DNA of 64,000 nucleotides from Dactylellina haptotyla (Eukaryota; Ascomycota; Orbiliomycetes; Orbiliales; Orbiliaceae). Each line of letters starts with the position of its first letter. The first letter of the stretch is position 1. Positions 38,688 to 49,451 of the stretch are shown piece after piece. Where the stretch lies: NCBI GenBank assembly GCA_031310005.1, contig CM062382.1, positions 2,790,001 to 2,854,000 on the forward strand, in the 5' to 3' direction. The notes below the pieces were generated by a model. It searched no databases and was not told the DNA's origin. It saw nothing but the letters and a program-made list of their open reading frames with translations. The position numbers and the translations under genes are program-made.

Positions 38688-39147
38688 TATAAATGGCCCC
38701 TCCCAAAGCCTCCATCTTGTGTCTTCTCCCTTCTCTCCTCACCGCACAAATCGTCAGTCAAACTCGCAACAACACAAAGCTTTCGTCCAACCGCAACAAC
38801 CTCAAGCTCTTCTTTCAGCAACTGTATCGCCAACATATAACGCTAAACCGCATATCAATCTGCTTTCTTCAGCTTCAATACTTCTTTTGACTATCTTCGG
38901 CTCTTCTGGCTGCTGATATCAAACAGTTAACCCAAAAACAAATACAGCAAATATCACAAAACAACTCTCCATATCTTCTTCGTCTGTAAGGCTCTGCCAA
39001 ACAAGAAGGGATATCAAGTTTTATTTTAGAGATATCTTACTGCTACTTGCCAACCAATTCCAATTTTTTCCGTATCAACTTTTGAGAAACCCCAAAAAAA
39101 ACCAATTCCAATCTACTACTACTTATTCATTGAGAGATACCACAATC
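38688..39147 (+). promoter_or_regulatory. TATA box and 447-base ATG-free leader of the GNAT gene
   Basis: TATAAAT at 38688-38694 is well placed for a start near 38720. From 38701 to the CDS start at 39148 there is no ATG in any frame, although about seven would be expected by chance. The leader is rich in C, A and T with CAA/AAC runs and few G, a composition typical of unstructured, scanned fungal 5' UTRs. A possible 44-base leader intron runs from GTAAGG (about 38985) to TTTTAG (about 39029). Confidence 0.7.
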
Positions 39148-40609
39148 ATGGCTTCAAGTATTCTTATGAGTAATTCCAAACCAAATTCTAATTGTGCCAC
39201 GGCGACTCCGGCCGCCGTTCTTTTGTCCACAATTACGAATTCGAAAACGAATCCAACTTCGAATTCAAATTGTACTTTGGTGATCGAGAACCAAGCTCTC
39301 AAAGTGACAAATTTGACTCCTGATGTTGCTGCTGCTTCTGCTCCTCCTCTTCCACCACCTCACTCACTTCCTCCCTCCGATGGCAAGCAACGCTCAGTCA
39401 ATGCGACTACTCTTAGCGTCGTCATCCCTCCCTCGAAACCTCCAATCAATTCCATGCAGCAAATGATCCTTGTGAAGGAAGTTCAGCTTCCGTCTCCTTC
39501 GAGTTCCCGCTCGAGTACTTCCAACTTCAGCTCGAAGGAGGTCGCTCAACACCACGAAGTTCGTGTTGTCGGCTGGAAGGAGTGCAAGGCCGTGGCCCTG
39601 ACCCTCGCCGAGGCGTTCAAGGACGACGACGTGTCTTTCTACTTCCTCCGAACCGAAGACGCTGCTCATCGGTCGGAAGCAGAATTGTGGAAGCTACATG
39701 TCAAGGTCTGCGAGTACGTCGTTGCCGCACACTGCATGCACGGCTTGGTATTAAGTATCGGCGCTAACCACGAGGGCGTCGCCTTATGGTATGCATATCA
39801 CACCCATCCAGGGTGCCGTAGCGCTTTTCCCCACTTGACCCCCATGCAAGTCTACTAATACAAAAATAAACAGGATGCCCCCCGGCAAAGACTACGACGA
39901 TGTCTGGTCGATTTTCCGGAGTGGTATGTGGAGATTATACTATCAACTCACCAAAGAAGGCCGAAGAAGATATTTTCATGAAACCTTCCAATTAGCTGCT
40001 CATACCAAGTATCTACCACTGGACAGATTGCCACTGAATCTGCTCTGGCACCTTTCCCCTTTGTCCAACGCTTAGCGTTTCATGTTGGGCCGGTATCTAA
40101 TACATACCGTGGTTTTCACAAACCAAACACTACGTTTCTCTGTGAGCTGTATTATCCCCATTCTTGATTCTCTGAAAATCCTAATTCACTTATGCGTGAC
40201 CCTTCGTGGTCCGGTTGCGAGGAACTATTTAGGGTGGATATTCTGGGTGATAGAGATGCAAGTTCATGGTACTTGACTTTTCTAGGTACGCTTCCCGCGG
40301 CGAGAGGGCTTGGTTATGCGAGAAAACTGGTCGAATACGTCACCAAGATTGTAAGTCGCCCTCATCCCACATTCTATTCTAGGGTTTACGTCTAATAAAT
40401 ATGCGATATAGGCCGACGCAACCAATGCGCCCTGTTACCTCGAAAGTTCTCATCCCCATAATCGGAAGATATACGAGCGCTTCGGTTTCGACTTCAGACG
40501 ACAGGTGCATTTGACTCGGGTCAATCGTGGAGCAAATCCAATCCCTTGGGACATCATGGTTAGGGAACCCGTGGTATGTACCTCCGTTCCGACTGGTAAA
40601 GAGGCTTAA
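39148..40609 (+). CDS. GNAT-family N-acetyltransferase, 363 aa
   Basis: A predicted acetyl-CoA-dependent N-acetyltransferase of unknown substrate. Exons are 39148-39788, 39874-40008, 40233-40350 and 40412-40609. The introns have donors GTATGC, GTATCT and GTAAGT, and the phases close. The first 130 residues are Ser/Thr/Asn/Pro-rich and probably disordered. The acetyltransferase part starts at HEVRVVGWKECKAVALTLAE and continues with ALWMPPGKDYDD. The acetyl-CoA motif A follows: WYLTFLGTLPAARGLGYARK, with the R-x-x-G-x-G/A loop. Motif B is CYLESSHPHNRKIYERFGF. This fold matches fungal GNATs of the same layout. The 224-base intron 40009-40232 is the least certain, but it restores HTKVDILGDRD, which fits the family. 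The TATA box and long leader suggest a regulated gene. Confidence 0.88.
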
Positions 40610-41886
40610 GTGAATGTTGTGGACGTTAGGAGGGCGTGTGGGAAAATAAAGTCACTCTCTTATTCTTCTTTCTTTTTTTGTGTGTCTCTTTGCGATTGCC
40701 TTGGTTTGAAGGAGGAGAACAGGTTTGAGTATGTTGTCGTCTCCCGAGGCTGTATGCCGCAATACCCAACTATCGTATTGTCACCCTTTTTGTATCTCTC
40801 GGGTTCAGATGTGCGGACGTCCTAATGGCTCGTCTGTACTATCTTTATCTAGAGGGGTATTACTGGGATCAGTATAATTGTAGGGATGTCCATATATGCT
40901 TCCGTAGTTTCAACATTCTCTGTAAAAAGGCTCTTCTAAAAGCCGCACCTTCTTCTTTTTTGTCATTGAATTGCTGCACACAAGTCCCCCACGTCCTCCG
41001 CTCCCTACGTCGTAAGCTAAACTTTCATCAATCAACGGATTGCATGGCCATTTTCGACAAGAAATATATTTACAGGATTTTCTTCTTTCCACGCACACAA
41101 CGCTACCGGGGTGCCTTTTTTACGATTTTTTCTTCTTTACCCACATCTTCTTGATGTTGGGGGAAACCGTCATTCGACAGGAAGTTTATACTCATTTTTC
41201 CACTCTTAAGACACAAATGTGGCATTCTGTGGGAAATACTACGTACTACGAAACACATTGGGCTGGAGTTCCAACTTGATATATATTTTCGGGCGCTGCT
41301 GATTCTTTGTTTTTGGTTATCTGGGAAGTGTTTTCAACTGCTTTTCATTATTTTTCTATTTTTCTTCTTTCTTTTAGCGTGGGAAGATACTTGAGCGACA
41401 ACATGGCTATTGCATATTTCCTGGTGATCTGTGGTGTTTGACTTTTGGCTTATGGCTTTTGGGAGTGCTTTACTATTTTTTCTATTTCTTTTCTCCTTCA
41501 AACCTTTTGCCACGATTTTTCTTTTTTTATGATTGTTTTTCTGATCGTTTTATGTGCTCTGATGACTCTTGACTCTGACCTATGATCTTGACATCTTGAC
41601 ATGACACAACCAAACTCTACTCATTTTTTATATTGTTTCATTGCTTTTCTTCTTGATGAGCTCCGAGGAAACAACTTTTATTTGCCTCCGTGAGACTATG
41701 CCCTTTTCTACCTTTCAAGACTTTCTTTCAATAGCTTTACTACAAACAATACCAAAAATCCTCCAGGTACTAAGACTGGAGTGTTTTACCTTACAAGTCT
41801 TGTGATTCTCGAGCGACAAACGGTTTATCTAGTCCTTTCGGTACCTCGGACTTCCATCACAGGATGAAGGTCTTCTTCCATTCGAA
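40610..41886. other. Intergenic, GNAT 3' flank to tRNA
   Basis: T-rich throughout (many TTTTT and TTCTTT tracts from 40660 to 41660), with no gene recognised. It includes the GNAT polyadenylation region. Open frames at 40825-41154 and 41040-41279 are T-rich artefacts with Phe/Leu/Ser-rich translations. Confidence 0.45.
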
Positions 41887-41967
41887 GCGTTTGTGGTTTA
41901 GTGGTAAAATTCGTCGTTGCCATTCAATGATATCGACGAGCCCCGGGTTCAATTCCCGGCGGACGCA
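41887..41967 (+). tRNA. tRNA-Gly, anticodon GCC, with a short intron
   Basis: A full cloverleaf can be drawn. The acceptor stem is GCGTTTG with CGGACGC and discriminator A. The D-stem is GTTT/AAAT with loop AGTGGTA. The anticodon stem is CGTCG/CGACG. The anticodon GCC at 41919-41921 is preceded by TT and followed by A. The variable loop is AGCC, and the T-arm is CCGGG-TTCAATT-CCCGG. The anticodon loop is too long unless about 10 bases (41923-41932) are an intron in the usual place after position 37. The D-stem has one G-U pair and the acceptor two. There is no encoded CCA, as expected for a nuclear gene. Confidence 0.93.
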
Positions 41968-42510
41968 GAATTAAAGTGGACTTCTTTTTTGGTGATGTTA
42001 TGGCTATCATCTGAAGTTCATGATTTCCTTTTAAGTTAAGGCAAATTACTTTTTTAGGCCCAGAATGGCTTGGTCTATAACGGGTTTTTTGTATCCTGGC
42101 ACAACACAATGGCTGCTCATTGATGTCTTGTTATTCGCCTCGACCACCCGGGCGTTGTTTTACATATAGTTTATATCAAATGTATTCTTTCTGGGGTCTA
42201 CACGTCGACGAATGTCGCCCATATCAATTTATACTAGAATGTTACCTAGCCTCGCGTTGCTGCCCAGTAGTTAGACTTCGCAGAGGTTGTTCTAATATGG
42301 GTATAATGAACCTCGAAACCGTAACGTATCACACGCAAGGTTTGCGAGCACATCATCCTTTTCTCTGAAGTATTAAGTCAAAAGGCAGATAAATTTGAAC
42401 TAACCTCAAAGAGTGATGCTCGGGGCAAGGAATTTGAACACAAAAAATAGAGCTAATATGATGAACATGTATGGGGGGCTAATATCCCCTATATAAGGAC
42501 TCTAAACCTA
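41968..42510. other. Intergenic, tRNA to coiled-coil gene
   Basis: Right after the tRNA a T-run (TTCTTTTTT at about 41982-41990) can end RNA polymerase III transcription. The remainder is AT-rich 3' flank of the coiled-coil gene. No gene is seen. Confidence 0.5.
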
Positions 42511-44661
42511 CTAAGGGCTCTGCCAATGGTCTCTTTGATGAAATACTGCTTCGCTCCTGTATTTAGTATCTGTTTGTTCTTGATAATCAAACACATTCGT
42601 GCTCAGCTCTCCATCATTGGCGCCCTTTTTTTGAGGCTCTCTTGTCAGATGATTCTGCTCGGTATCTCGTCCTTTGTCATATTCCGCTACCCAACTGTCC
42701 TGACGATCAGTCGCCTCCCAGGAATTAGAATTTATAGGCTTAGGCATATGCGAACTCTTTGCTGCAGAAGGATTGTAGCAAGTGACGGTAGCCTTCATAA
42801 ATGGACCAGCTATGTCATAATCCTCGCCATTACTATTACCAGACTTTATGACGGCTGGCTCAACAACATATTGTATAGAGGATGATGGTTGGGATTCGGC
42901 TTTCATCCAGGTTGGATCGAACAATAACACCTCTTGGGGTTTCTCGCTAATGGGAGGATTAGAATCTCCGTCCAGACTTTGTGGCGAATATGGAGTCGGA
43001 AATCGGACATCATAAGCAGCCTTCTGTGCTCTGAGTTCTGAAGATATTATTATAGCTTTTTCAAATATCTTCATCAGTCTGGACGTGAGTCTTTCTAACT
43101 CTTCCTTCGTATCACACACACTGCCTTGTAATTCGTGGACAATACCCGCCATCTGTAGACACCGCTCTCGAATTTTCTCTAAAACCGAATCATGAACTTG
43201 TACTGTGGAAGGAACTGTTTGAAGCATGCTAAGTGTCAAGCATCGCCACTTGTGAAATGCCATCTCACCATCACAATGACTTTTGCCATTCGGAGTTACT
43301 AGCATATTGTCAGATGAGCCAAAAGGAATTATCTTGCGCCTACCGCCGAAGTTTGATTTTACACTCACCGTAATTCGCCATACCGATTTCCAAATGCTTC
43401 AAAGCCTGCGCGGTCTTTGAATCAAGCCAGAGGTCCTGCCCAGTAGACTGAGTCTCTAAACCTGGCAGGGACACATATTGCCGTCCTCCTCCTCCTCCTC
43501 CTGATTTCTTGAACATCGCCCATTTTGCGGGAATATTTGGAGAGAATACCATTTTCCAAAGCGTTAAATGAACCCACCCCTGAAAAAATTGTCGTTGCTT
43601 CTTCCCTCCTTTCATTCTTGAAAATATTTCGTCGAGACTGAGCCCAGGTGTTAAGCATACCATCCTAATCTCGCGCTCTATTTCTTCTGTAATATTTGAC
43701 GGGGCCTTCTCGAAACTCTTAGGAAAGGTTTTCGACATGCTGCTTGCCAATGTTTGGACGCTCTCGCGTAAGGTTTCGAATGCAGCCTGCCAGTCACTAT
43801 CGGACTTTTCAGGTGCTAGTAAGCTATTGTAGGAGCCGTGTTTATTTTCGATGTCATTTATGTGGTTGACATGGCTGTCAACTGATCTTTGGATTTTATC
43901 TAATTTTATTTCGTATTCATTTTTTTGGGAGCGAATCTTCGCCTGATGTTGCTCATTTTCTGTTCGGAGGTGTTTGTTCTCATGGTATATAATCGCATAA
44001 TCGCGTTGAAGACTGTTATATTTTCTATCTAGCAAAGCCCATTTTTGCGAGATATCATCCCTTGCTGCCGAAGCTGTTTCTTTTGCTCTCTTCAAAATGC
44101 TCACTTCTCGCTCTAATTTCTCAATTTTAGTTTGAGGGTCGAGCTCGCGCTCTTTTGGGCTTTTTTTCGTGAGACGTGCAGGTAATCTGGATACAATCGC
44201 GTTGTATGCGTACCCACCGTATGATTGAGTGTTCGGGTCCTCATATACGTTATTTTCTTCTCGAAGATTTGGCTTTACCCCATTAATTAGCATTCTTATA
44301 TGAGCAACTCTAGAAGCTTCAGCCATTAAATACTCTCCGGACTTACAGGGTGCTGAAAATCTTCTACAATAGGATTAGCGTTATGATTTAGATTTATTGG
44401 CTGGTTAGAAGATCTATCTCCATAATACTGATTGGTCTGATAGTGTTGTTCCTCTCCTCCTGGGGCTTGAGTGGTAGGAATAATCTGTTGCTGAGCTGTG
44501 CCGGATTGTCGTTCGAGATCAGATAGGCGGTTGGGGTATTCCGTACTTTCCAGATACGGCTGAGTAGAATTATGGCCATTACTAGGATCCGGATCCCGAT
44601 GGTGCATTCTGTTGGTTGTAGAAGCCTCGGACGGTTGTGTGATATCTTTACGGTATGGCAC
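42511..44661 (-). CDS. Orphan coiled-coil protein, 668 aa
   Basis: I do not recognise a family. Three open frames join into one gene with exons 44661-44347, 44272-43369 and 43298-42511. The first intron (44346-44273) has donor GTAAGT and a GCTAAT branch; the second (43368-43299) has GTGAGT and CTGAC; the phases close. The N-terminal 105 residues are Gln/Asn/Pro-rich and disordered. Residues of about 150-270 form a coiled coil with heptad-like patterns (KIEKLEREVSILKRAKE, NSLQRDYAIIYHENKHLRTE). A middle globular-looking segment contains IEREIRMVCLTPGLSLDEIF and FFQGWVHLTLWKMVF. After the second intron comes a second helical stretch (DSVLEKIRERCLQMAGIVHE, DTKEELERLTSRLMKIFEKA), then a long polar tail. 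A six-glycine run is also present. It could be a structural or cytoskeleton-linked protein, but nothing proves that. Confidence 0.72.
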
Positions 44662-46514
44662 TGACCTCGTAGAATACTAGATAAGTTACCAAGAATCAGC
44701 TATCTTTTTGGGTTTCGGAATGATACACCCTATCGATGTTACGGAAATAATGGAGTGACCTCGACGGCTAACCTTTGGCTTCGAAGGCCTTTCTGAAGGC
44801 ATATATCACCGAATACCACTAGAGGGCTCTTTGTTCAAGTTGTTTAAATTGTATCTGTGATTATTGGTTGGTCAAAAAAATGGGTTTGAGTTCGAAAATT
44901 GATCAGGAGGAGGGTTTAAGCTGGAGTGAGTTATCTTCTGTTGCTTTGCGTTTATGGGTACCCCATTTTCTACGGGATAATGAAGACCTTGGAGTGACTT
45001 CTTGCTCGTATCTCTCGGCATATAGGTTATTCTTCGGTCATTTCCTTCACTATTGCGATGGCGCTCTGTCATTCTCACACCATATAACTGAGACTTGAAA
45101 TTTTTGGGATTCAGCCGCACTCCGTTAAATGGTGCGTTTGTCCGAATATTTTCTTTCTCGAGGCTGCGTAATTCTCCTAATCTGCTAATGCTATGCATCC
45201 ATGATAACATTTCAGGTTCATGTGATCCGAGTTGAATTCAGAATAAATGAGAAATGACTTGAATAGTACTCAAAGAGTCGAAGGACGAGGAAGAGACAAT
45301 TTACATTACAAACAAGGCTGTGGGAGATCCGGAGATACATAGATAAAACCGACACGTCTCGCAGACACGGGATCACAGATAATCCTTAGAAATGGGCAAC
45401 CTTGACGTCCTACTTTAGAACTTACATAGATATCAAGGACTAGGGTGGTTGCAAAAATCGGGTTATACTTGGAACTTACGGCATACTTTAGATTCCAGCA
45501 ACCATTATAAACCCGCCTTTGTCCACATACCAAGCTATAGCTATCGCCAGAACTCGATAGAAAAGCAAGATATCTCTTTGGTCTCCGGACTATCCTGCCC
45601 AGGATATGCTTGTGGCTTATATTTCTGAGACAAGCAATCGGAAGTACTCGAAGCCTTGTCCATAAATCCAGCCGCCAGATGGAGTTAATGCATAATATTC
45701 CTGTATGTAGGTGAAGAAGGCACGAACATGCATATCCATGCATTGACCGAGTTGCGTTGGAGCCAAAATCGCACACCTATGTATTTTAAACTGCTTATTC
45801 AAAAGTTAACAGCCTCGCGTTTATCGCTTCTCACGTAGCCGCTTTAGAGACTCTCGAGGGATCAAACCGAATTTAAATGCAGATGGGTGGATCTGCCACC
45901 TGCCATGGGGTGCATAAAGCCATATCTATTGGCTATCCTTAACTACGTTCTGATTAATTGGCGATTCGTGAGGTTATGCATGTAACCTCCACAACCGCAG
46001 TATCGGCTGGAAGCCAATTGGGCAGTTCGGTACCCGAGTGTGCCGTGTGCGCTAACCAGCGTTCAGTTTGTCTCAGCAGGGTTTGTAGAGTATATTTTAA
46101 ATCCTAGAAATTTGGATTGAAAGTTCCCAGCCGGTATATTATTAAAAGGTAGGAACTTGGTGAACATGCAATGGGGGATTGTCGGTTTGACTTTGATTGC
46201 GCAAAGGGGCCAAAGAAGCCTACGCAACATATAATTTACACAAGCGAGGGGAAATTCTGGATGCGTTTATTCATAACTTCTTTTGTTTAAAAGATTTCAA
46301 TATATAAAGAATAGATTCCGAATATTGCAGCTAGATCATCTTCCTAGACCAGATCTTCCCTAAGAATATATTTTCTCACACTACAAACGCTTGCCTTTCA
46401 TTAGTGTTAATACCGTATGATTACGAAATATATATTCAGAAGATTTGTCTGTAGATTCACCCACTCGCTACAGTCACAAGACCATACTTGTAAACCATTT
46501 CAAGGTGGGAAACG
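44662..46514. other. 1.85 kb AT-rich divergent region, no supported gene
   Basis: Upstream DNA of both the coiled-coil gene (-) and the Hsp70-like gene (+). A 156-codon minus-strand frame at 45306-45776 opens with GTG and has no motif I know. The sequence from 46230 to 46510 is especially AT-rich and probably holds the Hsp70-like promoter. Confidence 0.45.
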
Positions 46515-48928
46515 ATGTCCAAACCAGTAATTGTGGTTGGTATTGATTTTGGCACAACGTATGTCTCTCGATGGTCATCTCCGATAATACTCTCTGATTT
46601 CTCTAACACCATTTATTTTGAATTTATAGATATTCCGGGTTCTCCTGGGCTACTACTACTGGAACCAAAGAGATAAATCTTATTACAGAGTGGAAGACCA
46701 CCGAGTTTGACTATAGCCCGAATCACGAGAAAACTCGGTCTTGGATATCTTACAAAGACGGTACTCCGGCTTCTTACGGATACGAAGCAACTGGGAACCC
46801 TCTGAAATGGTTCAAGCTTCTTTTACAACCAGGGCAGTATTCTGGAGACCTACAGCATGTGCGCGAAGCCAACGCCAATCTCAGGAGATTGGGTAAACCC
46901 GTCGACGTTATAGTAGCCGACTATTTGAAATGGATCTGGAATACTGGGAAGGAACATATTAGAAAAGCCAAGGGAAACGACTTTGAGTCAGTCTATGATT
47001 TCAAAGTCGTTTTGACTGTCCCAGCAGCCTGGGAGCCCATAGCAAAGGATCGGACCTTAAAAGCGGCGCGCGAAGCAGGACTTCCAGGTAATATCAAGCT
47101 TATTTCCGAACCAGAGGCAGCCGCTATATCTACGCTACTCCACAAAAGAAACGACAGCGACTTGAAAGTATAATTTTTCTCTTGCTCCATGTTTCTCAGA
47201 TCTTACTGAACACACGATCTAACCATAAGGACTCGATAGGTTGGTGAAATTTTTGTTGTGTGTGATGCGGGAGGCGGTACAGTTGTAAGTCAATCTTTAA
47301 TTTTGTCTTCTTACTTGTTTTGAGATATCTATAAAATAGTTACCACTCCAAATTCTCTTCGTCTTCTTGCTAACATGTGCAATAAAACTATAGGATCTTA
47401 TCAGCTATGAAGTTGCGTCAATACGCCCACTACAGCTGAAAGAGTGCGCTGTTGGAGAAGGTATATTTAAGAAATCCCTCTTGAGTTACTGCAAAGACCT
47501 TTTAGTCCATTAAAATTAATATTAAACTTTCTATACATTTGAATAGGCGATCTCTGCGGCTCTGTCTTCCTAGACTTGGGTTTCGAGCAGTTGATTAAGA
47601 GGCAGGTTGGGGAGGCAAAGTATTTGGCCACAAAAGAGAGGGACCGAAGGGACATGATCTCCCAATTCGAGTATAGAATCAAACGCCAATTTGACGGCGA
47701 CTTAGATAAGGAGATGAGTGTTACTCTCCGCGGAATCGGCGAGGTTGACGCCTTTGACTCTGATGAGGAAGACGACGAGTTAATACACTTCAACGGGTTA
47801 GTTGCCGTAATATACTAAAACCTTGATACTGAACAAAGGTATAAGAAGATGGCTAACACCTAAAAATTATAGGTCTGAACTTGCTGGAGTTTTCGAGGAA
47901 GTTTGCAAAAAAACGGATCGATTGGTCGCAAATCAAGTCAGCCAGATTACAAGCAAGGGAAGAAAAGTGAAGGTGAGTAAGAAATTCCAGGGAAGGCTTC
48001 ATAATTGATCTATTTTGGTCATCTATTAGACATGAATTGAAGTTTTCATTATATTTAGGCGATTTTACTTGTTGGGGGTTTTGGGGAGTCCAATTATCTA
48101 CATGGACGGCTCGATAAGATTTATCAGGCGCAAAATATAGCCATCCTCAAGACTTTCAAATCGTATGTTCTCGATCTCTACACGCCTTCTGCTTTCACTT
48201 GCCAATTAAGTGTAGAAGAAACTAACTTATCTGATGTTAGTTGGTCTGCCGTCTGCCGTGGAGCAACTGCTTGGGGTCTTGACGAGAGTACCTTGATTTC
48301 ATTTATCATGCGTCATAGCTACGGCCAAGATGTGGCTGTTGCCTTTGATTCTTCGATCCACGACTATAAAGACCGGTTCTGGGACCCCTCTGAAGGCATA
48401 TGGCGAGCTAACAACCAAATGGCATGGATGATTCGCAAGGTAACATGAGAGATACTACTGATCATCTTGACTGTCAAACAACTAATAATACCTACATAGG
48501 GTGACGACCTGAAAGTGGGTACGGTTCTTACTCTAGAAATACACGGCCGTATAAGAGAGAGTACTTTGAGAAATCAAGGAACGTATAAATTCGATTTTAA
48601 ACTGTGGTACAATGGCGACCTGAGACCTCCTGGACGTAGAGAAGATAGTAAGTACCCAGTTTCTGCTGAGTGATCGAGCAGTATTAATCTTCCATGTACA
48701 TCAGATATTGTCAGGCCATTGTGTGCCGTCGAATTTGACTTGGAAAGTGCAAAGATTTTGCAGCATGCACCAAAATTGCCAAATTCTGGGGACAACGGAG
48801 TATGGTATGATCCGCTTTTCCTAATGAAACTTGAAGTCTCCAGCAATAGTCTAGTATTTTCAGCGACATTTGCAAATGAGATGGTCGGGGTCGCTCGACA
48901 TGAATATGTTGAATCTTTCGATTCCTGA
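46515..48928 (+). CDS. Hsp70-like (HSPA12-type) ATPase-domain protein, apparent frameshift
   Basis: An actin-fold ATPase related to Hsp70, of the divergent class that lacks a canonical peptide-binding domain; many fungi carry several. Ten exons fit: 46515-46558, 46630-47167, 47240-47284, 47394-47460, 47547-47796, 47873-47972, 48059-48163, 48241-48439, 48500-48647 and 48705-48928. Motifs in order are phosphate-1 VVGIDFGTTYSGFSWA (rebuilt over intron 1), connect-1 LISEPEAAAIS, phosphate-2 VVCDAGGGTVDLISYE (over intron 3), and adenosine ILLVGGFGESNYL. Every junction closes except exon 7 to 8. After LDKI at about 48120 there is one T too many for the frame that would read on into WSAVCRGATAWG. 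This is either a real frameshift making a young pseudogene or a one-base assembly error. The rest of the gene is intact. Confidence 0.85.
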
Positions 48929-49451
48929 TAGCCTGGCTGTACGGCACCAAGATTATGAAGGGGATATCTTTTTAGAGAGATTGCGTATTTAATTATTCGA
49001 GGCTTAATAAAAAATTAGCATAAGAGAGAATGAATAGCAATGGCATAGCTATCTAAAAAATTTACGAACCGTCTTAGTTAACTGCTTCTTGACTACTATG
49101 ACAGGCTGCGCTCAGCCGTTGTAAACAAATTTATCAAGACCGTCCGCGCGGCTCATACGTCGAAAGCAAATTAATCTGAGAGAACCGTTTCCTCAAACAA
49201 AGGAACACTCCAATTTTTCAATGCATCAAATATTTAACGTCAATGTTTAAAAAAAAACCTAATCCAGAACAAAAATACTCCCCGCTTCATGCCCCTTAAA
49301 CCAGAAACTCCGAAAATCAAATAAAGACGATTGGCTCGCTTGGTGCAGAATTTCTTACGAGTTTTCAGGCCAAAATGAAGCCAAAAAAAAAGCAACCAGG
49401 ACCCATTAGAAAGAGGCGGAGCGAAGTCTAAAGCATAAAGTAAAGCTAGAA
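48929..49451. other. Intergenic region between convergent genes
   Basis: AT-rich shared 3' flank of the Hsp70-like gene (+) and FIG4 (-). A-tracts occur at 49250-49258 and 49384-49392. No gene is seen. Confidence 0.5.

Noticed and set aside
44273-44346. Overlapping stop and start (TAATG) between two frames, first read as a bicistronic pair
   Set aside because: A GTAAGT donor just upstream and a GCTAAT branch site make this an intron of one gene.
45306-45776. A 156-codon cysteine-bearing minus-strand frame
   Set aside because: Opens with GTG, no signal peptide or domain; it could be a decayed exon but I cannot support that.
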